Positions 53,243 through 57,934 of a stretch of 57,934 bases of DNA are shown piece by piece. The position numbers and the translations under genes are program-made. The first letter of the stretch is position 1, and every line of letters starts with the position of its first letter. Where the stretch lies: assembly GCA_020532185.1 (NCBI GenBank), contig JAJBBH010000071.1, positions 1 through 57,934 of the forward strand. The letters run 5' to 3'. The DNA comes from Candidatus Cloacimonadota bacterium. GTDB taxonomy: Bacteria; Cloacimonadota; Cloacimonadia; Cloacimonadales; WRIO01. A model generated the notes under the pieces. That model was given only the letters and a program-made list of their open reading frames with translations. It had not been told where the DNA came from and ran no database searches.

Positions 53243-55087
53243 ATGAGTTATATAAGAAATAAAGATACAAATCCAATTACAAATATTAATTTTCTTTTAA
53301 AGATAAGCATTATAATACTAATATCGCTCATGCTTGGTGCATGCTCAGATGATATGAAAGACGCAATAGATTATGATGCACCTTACAATTTACAAATCAG
53401 TAAAACCACAGAAGGTAATATTCAGCTTACTTGGCAGTATAATTCTCAAAGTAGCAATATCGTCTATATTATTGCCAGAAAAGATGGTGCTGAGAATTGG
53501 AATGAAAACTATTATCAAACTTCAAGTGACCAAAAAGTATTTGTCGAAGAAATACCTACAAATAGTTTCACAATTTATAGCTACAAAGTAAAAGCAAAAG
53601 AAACAGAAAGTGGTAATGAATCTTTATTTTCAAGCCCTGTATCATATTTCCCTGAATTATCAAAACCAACTGATTTACAAGTACAACAATATAGCCAAAA
53701 CCAGCTAATGATTTCATGGACAGACAATATTCAAGGAGAAGCTGGGTACAAAATTGATAGAAAGTTAAATAATAACAACTGGGTCGAGGGATATGCTGTT
53801 TTAGAAGAAAACACTGAATCATATATTGACACTATTAACGAATCGTTTCAGACTGTTTCTTATAGAGTTTATGCTTATGTTGGTAATACAAAAAGCCCTG
53901 TAAACGAAATATCTTTTACACCAACAATTCAAACTCCTGATAGTCTCAATCTAAGCCAAATTTCAACAAGTCAGGTAAAATTGAGTTGGTCTTATAGAGG
54001 TGAAACACCCGATAATTTCGATATACAAAGAAAAATTGGCACCAATGATTGGGCTAACCTAACGCAATTAAGCGGTGAACAAAAGCAATATATTGACAAT
54101 CTAAGTATAGAATCTGCAACTTTATCCTATCGAGTTAGATCAAAAAAAGATACTCTGTACTCAGCTTTTTCTTCTGCAAAAAGTATAAATTTTAATATTT
54201 TTGAGTTAGCTTCCATTAATCTAACAAACAGTGGCAATCAAGTATTTGTTAAAAACAATATGCTCTTTATTGCAAATGACTATAATGGTGCATTGATCTA
54301 TAACATTGAAAATCCAACAAGTCCTAATTTGTTGACTTCTATTCACATGCCAGGCAAAACACTTAGCCTTGCTTTGGATGAAAACAAACTTTACATGGCA
54401 AACGATCAAGGCATCATGCAGGTTTATGACATCAGTGCAATCAATAACCCAGTAAAGCTATATAATGACATTCATTTTTATGGTCAAGGCAATCATATAA
54501 AAATTGCTGTTATCAATGGGCAAAAATATGCATTTGTTTCTGCTGGTAGCTCAGGTTTAAAAATCATTGCATTCGATATACCAAACATGCCTATGCCTAT
54601 TGTAATAAAATCCATAAATACAGTACCTGGTGCTCATTGTTTTAAAAGTATAATCTCAGAAAACTCCATCTATATTGCTGAGGGTACCAATGGCGTCAGA
54701 CAGTTTAATATCAGTGACCCCTACAGCCCCACTTTAATAAATCATAAAACAAATATCGGCACAATCGTAGATATTTCTCTTTCGCAACATTATTTATATG
54801 TTGCAAGAGGAGATCGGGGTATTGCTCTGCTCAATAAAACCAATTTTGATTTAATATCTGATTACGATACACAAGGGTATTCCAACTCCTTGGCTATCGA
54901 CTCAAGAAACATCTATATTTCAGATAGAGACGAAGGATTTCTAATAGTAAGTGCTGTAAATCCTTTAGCATTATATTCGCTCTGTAAGCTTGAAACAACA
55001 AGCTATGTCCTATCTGTTTTTGTTCAAAACAAATATGCTTATATTTGTACTCAATCGTCTTGTAAAATAATTCAAATTCGTCCATAG
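53243..55087 (+). CDS. FN3- and LVIVD-repeat lipoprotein
   Basis: 614 residues. A signal sequence with lipobox LGAC (cysteine near residue 33) is preceded by a long N-terminal extension. Three fibronectin type III domains (about 45-130, 138-225, 230-312) carry repeated L-x-W-x-(Y/D) strands. The rest (about 320-614) is an LVIVD-type propeller (GALIYNIENPTSPNLLTSI, GIMQVYDISAINNPVKLY, GVRQFNISDPYSP). It is paralogous to the 33702-34736 lipoprotein in its propeller. It follows the secretin gene by 26 bp, so it may be a surface partner. Confidence 0.78.
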   Translation: MSYIRNKDTNPITNINFLLKISIIILISLMLGACSDDMKDAIDYDAPYNLQISKTTEGNIQLTWQYNSQSSNIVYIIARKDGAENWNENYYQTSSDQKVFVEEIPTNSFTIYSYKVKAKETESGNESLFSSPVSYFPELSKPTDLQVQQYSQNQLMISWTDNIQGEAGYKIDRKLNNNNWVEGYAVLEENTESYIDTINESFQTVSYRVYAYVGNTKSPVNEISFTPTIQTPDSLNLSQISTSQVKLSWSYRGETPDNFDIQRKIGTNDWANLTQLSGEQKQYIDNLSIESATLSYRVRSKKDTLYSAFSSAKSINFNIFELASINLTNSGNQVFVKNNMLFIANDYNGALIYNIENPTSPNLLTSIHMPGKTLSLALDENKLYMANDQGIMQVYDISAINNPVKLYNDIHFYGQGNHIKIAVINGQKYAFVSAGSSGLKIIAFDIPNMPMPIVIKSINTVPGAHCFKSIISENSIYIAEGTNGVRQFNISDPYSPTLINHKTNIGTIVDISLSQHYLYVARGDRGIALLNKTNFDLISDYDTQGYSNSLAIDSRNIYISDRDEGFLIVSAVNPLALYSLCKLETTSYVLSVFVQNKYAYICTQSSCKIIQIRP

Positions 55088-55096
55088 GAGACAGAT

Positions 55097-57934
55097 ATGA
55101 AAAGAAATATTATTCTCTTACTTGCATTCATAGTGAGTATTGGCTTCTTATTAGCTCAAGATAATGTAACTATTACAAATGTTTCAATAAACCCAAACCC
55201 TTTTTCACCTGACAATGACGGGCAAAGAGACAATACAACAATTAGCTATTATCTATATTTTCCAAATAGCTTATCAAATCCAGAAGTTGAACTAACAATA
55301 TATAAAAATAGCGATATTACTGACATTGTCAAACAAGTAGTATACACTCCATATCATGGTCAAAACCAATATATCTGGGATGGTAAAGATGAAATGGATA
55401 ATATTGTTGCTGATGGCAATTACGGCTTGCAGATCAAGTTTAATAACCCACAAAAGATTTATAAAGTCGATCGTGGCATAATTGTGCAAACAACCTATCC
55501 AGAAATAGAACTAATATCTGCTTCGCCTAACCCTTTCTCACCAAACGGAGATGGATATCAAGACGTACAAATAGTTAGATCATTAATTAAATATTCTGAC
55601 GTTCACTATTTAGGTACTATCAAAATAAACTTTCAAGACTCAACTGCAAAATTTGTCGATGATACTGACCTAACTACAAGAGTAAGCCCCAACCCTATCC
55701 CCTATTCAGAAGGTGCTTATTTGTTTTTAAATAGACCAGCAGAGCTTGCAACTAATATCACTGTACCTTCAAATATTGACTATAATATAATTGTAAATGG
55801 CTTTGAAGAAAACATTACAAGAGGCAATACCCTTTACAAGCTTGGGGAAAACTATAATCGTTCATATGGCTCAATTAGCTCTGATATTGGCATTGAAAAT
55901 AATACTTTAATCTCTTACGGAGTTGACTATCTTGCTGTTTATGCTATGCCAAATAATATGTCTTTTAATGTATATGAAACTAATGGGGAAGAGATTTCAT
56001 TAAACGACATGTATCATATGTTTTTTGGTTCATTTAATGACAACCCATTCGACAGAACAGATATTGATATAAGTCTGGGTAGAGCATATTCTATAAATCT
56101 TGGCACTGAAGAAGGACAAATACCAGGAGATGAGCTTGACGATGGCAAGTATCTTTATAGGCTCACTGTTTCTAACGAATATGAATTAGGCACCTTTATT
56201 TCTGGAGAGTTTATTATCAATAATCATCCAATTAGTATAGACGGAGAAGTCAATCCTGATAAGATTTCTCCACAAATAATAGACGGTATCTTTGACCAAA
56301 CTATAATACAATATACCCCAAGTGAAGATGCTTATATAACTGTAAAAGTGTGGGATACAAATAACCAGCTTATCAAAACGATTATCGAAAATCAACTCAA
56401 CTTAAAAGAGGTCGGTAATTATGTATTATGGAATGGTTCAAACAATTTAGGTCAAATCGTATCTGAAGATAGTGAAGAATTGTATCGAGTTGAAATAACA
56501 GCTGTGGATCGAAATATCAATGAAGATGTTACGAGTCTCAATCTGAGCATATTAGTTGATAATAAAGCCCCTGATGCACCAAACTTAACACAAGGCACAC
56601 CAAATCAACTAAGCTCGCCTAATATCGTTGTATCAGGTATTTCGGATGAAATTAATAGCAGTATCATTCTCTTTCAAAATGGTATAGAAAAAGGAGTTGT
56701 TGGAACTACCCCAGCATACCCTGGCTATTTCCAATTCAATGTGTTGTTAGAAGAAGGAAACAATGAAATATTTGTAAAGCTGCGAGACTCTGTACATAAT
56801 CTTGGCGAATCTTCCAATCAAATTAACTATTATCTCGACTCGCAAGCACCTGTTATCTCTTTAATTCAACCCCCAGCTAACACTATTTTCACCTCTATTC
56901 CTCAAGAATTCTCTGCACAAGTTACTGACAATGGTCTTGGCGTAAACTTCGTTCGCTTTGGCTTTTCGTTCAATAATAGCCCTAACCTTATTTGGAAAAC
57001 AGGTATAAAAGACCCTGATACAGAGATTTACAGATGTAATTTAACTAATACTGATATAAATGAAAATATTTCACAGTTAGCCATAAGCATGTTTATTGAG
57101 TCTGCTGACAATCTGAATAATAGAATTATCTTAGAAAATCCTATCAGTTATAATTATTTCAAACCTTCTGCTACCAACCCACCTAATTTTGAAAATTCTT
57201 ATCCAGAAGATAATTCAAATCTAAGAATCTTAGCAAATAACCAGATAAGAGTAACTATATCCAGCGACAACCCTCTTGTTTTAAATACAACAGCCACTTA
57301 TTTAGTGTTAAAAAACATCTTATCTGGAGAAGAAATCTCTCATAATAATGGTGCAACATTAAATTATGATTATGATTTTGAAGAAAATAATTACCACATT
57401 ATATTGCAACTAATTAATCCTTTAAGCTCTGACGGTGCTGACGATTCTCAATACCAAATAATATACAATGCAGAAAATCAGGTTGGTCAAACTATTACTG
57501 GACATACAATGTTTAATTATGATACGACAAACCCATTTATTACATCTATCAAGATCAATCAAAGTCAGTTATTCAAAGTAAATAACCAGTATTATTTCTC
57601 ATCTCAAATTGACTCTATCTCTGTGTATCTTGATGACAGTCTTAGCGATATAGACTATGCTACAAATATGACAAGGGTACAGCTTTATAATGATAATAAT
57701 CAAATTATTAATGGTATTCGTCGTATTGATACAAATACAGGCAGAATTACTTGGCTCTTGAATAACCCTATTAATCTTGACAATACAAACCAAAATTTAA
57801 TAATTAAAATAAAAGCTACTGATAAAGCTGGGAACATTTTCACAGAAAACATACCATTTCACCTATTTAGCCCAGAATTACCACAACTCATTGAACACAC
57901 ACCAATAGCAAATTCAAAGATAAATACATTTAAC
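55097..57934 (+). CDS. Giant FlgD-Ig-domain surface protein, incomplete
   Basis: The frame opens with ATG at 55097 (TAGGAG upstream) and stays open for 946 codons to the end of the window, so the C terminus is missing. A signal peptide (about 1-20) precedes repeated Ig-like domains with FlgD-type motifs: SINPNPFSPDNDG, SASPNPFSPNGDGYQD, and YVLWNGSNNLGQIV near residue 450. Such proteins in this phylum often end in a sorting domain, which cannot be checked. It starts nine bases after the FN3 lipoprotein gene and is probably cotranscribed. Confidence 0.78.
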   Translation, partial: MKRNIILLLAFIVSIGFLLAQDNVTITNVSINPNPFSPDNDGQRDNTTISYYLYFPNSLSNPEVELTIYKNSDITDIVKQVVYTPYHGQNQYIWDGKDEMDNIVADGNYGLQIKFNNPQKIYKVDRGIIVQTTYPEIELISASPNPFSPNGDGYQDVQIVRSLIKYSDVHYLGTIKINFQDSTAKFVDDTDLTTRVSPNPIPYSEGAYLFLNRPAELATNITVPSNIDYNIIVNGFEENITRGNTLYKLGENYNRSYGSISSDIGIENNTLISYGVDYLAVYAMPNNMSFNVYETNGEEISLNDMYHMFFGSFNDNPFDRTDIDISLGRAYSINLGTEEGQIPGDELDDGKYLYRLTVSNEYELGTFISGEFIINNHPISIDGEVNPDKISPQIIDGIFDQTIIQYTPSEDAYITVKVWDTNNQLIKTIIENQLNLKEVGNYVLWNGSNNLGQIVSEDSEELYRVEITAVDRNINEDVTSLNLSILVDNKAPDAPNLTQGTPNQLSSPNIVVSGISDEINSSIILFQNGIEKGVVGTTPAYPGYFQFNVLLEEGNNEIFVKLRDSVHNLGESSNQINYYLDSQAPVISLIQPPANTIFTSIPQEFSAQVTDNGLGVNFVRFGFSFNNSPNLIWKTGIKDPDTEIYRCNLTNTDINENISQLAISMFIESADNLNNRIILENPISYNYFKPSATNPPNFENSYPEDNSNLRILANNQIRVTISSDNPLVLNTTATYLVLKNILSGEEISHNNGATLNYDYDFEENNYHIILQLINPLSSDGADDSQYQIIYNAENQVGQTITGHTMFNYDTTNPFITSIKINQSQLFKVNNQYYFSSQIDSISVYLDDSLSDIDYATNMTRVQLYNDNNQIINGIRRIDTNTGRITWLLNNPINLDNTNQNLIIKIKATDKAGNIFTENIPFHLFSPELPQLIEHTPIANSKINTFN

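Overview
This AT-rich window reads as a chromosomal segment of a Gram-negative, probably anaerobic bacterium of the Fibrobacteres-Chlorobi-Bacteroidetes sphere. A Candidatus Cloacimonadota-like lineage is my best guess, but it is an inference from gene content, not a database match. The outer membrane is shown by a TolC/RND efflux set, a secretin and many lipobox lipoproteins. A C-terminal Por/type IX secretion sorting domain on the first protein, FlgD-type Ig domains and formate-tetrahydrofolate ligase fit that placement. There is no phage, integrase, IS element, CRISPR array or tRNA.

Layout. 1-5.5 kb: a secreted FG-GAP protein, a LiaF-like membrane protein, an OsmC protein and an LPP20-like periplasmic protein. 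5.5-10 kb: rsmI overlapping a YfhO-type membrane protein, then ribosomal protein S1. 10-16 kb: a TetR-TolC-MFP-RND efflux operon. 16-27.5 kb: a large lipoprotein, then a leftward housekeeping block in transcription order infC-rpmI-rplT-pheS-pheT-coiled coil-zapA-(6S RNA candidate)-rny-ymdB-folD. infC has no standard start codon and sits behind a structured leader with an intrinsic terminator. 28-30.5 kb: flhF-flhG-small membrane protein. 31-38 kb: a 54-residue lipoprotein, transketolase, an LVIVD lipoprotein, tsaB, a ferritin-like protein and fhs. 38-42 kb: a large ABC half-transporter with two cyclic-nucleotide-binding-fold proteins. 42.8-58 kb: a type IV pilus / type II secretion-like locus: PilB/GspE ATPase, two single-TM proteins, a response regulator fused to a cNMP-binding fold, a PilT-like ATPase, a PilM-PilN-TPR fusion, a PilO-PilP-like fusion and a short secretin. 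It is followed by an FN3/LVIVD lipoprotein and a giant FlgD-Ig protein running off the window.

The pilus-like locus is the most unusual system: normally separate assembly proteins are fused, the PilT-like ATPase lacks the acidic pair of its Asp box, and no GspF/PilC, prepilin peptidase or canonical pilin is in the window. Other points of interest are mini-ORFs whose stop codons overlap the starts of flhF and gspE, a 62-bp dispersed repeat (two copies 22.6 kb apart), a near-identical palindromic promoter element at two loci, a candidate C-rich small RNA, and a FolD whose catalytic lysine position holds isoleucine.
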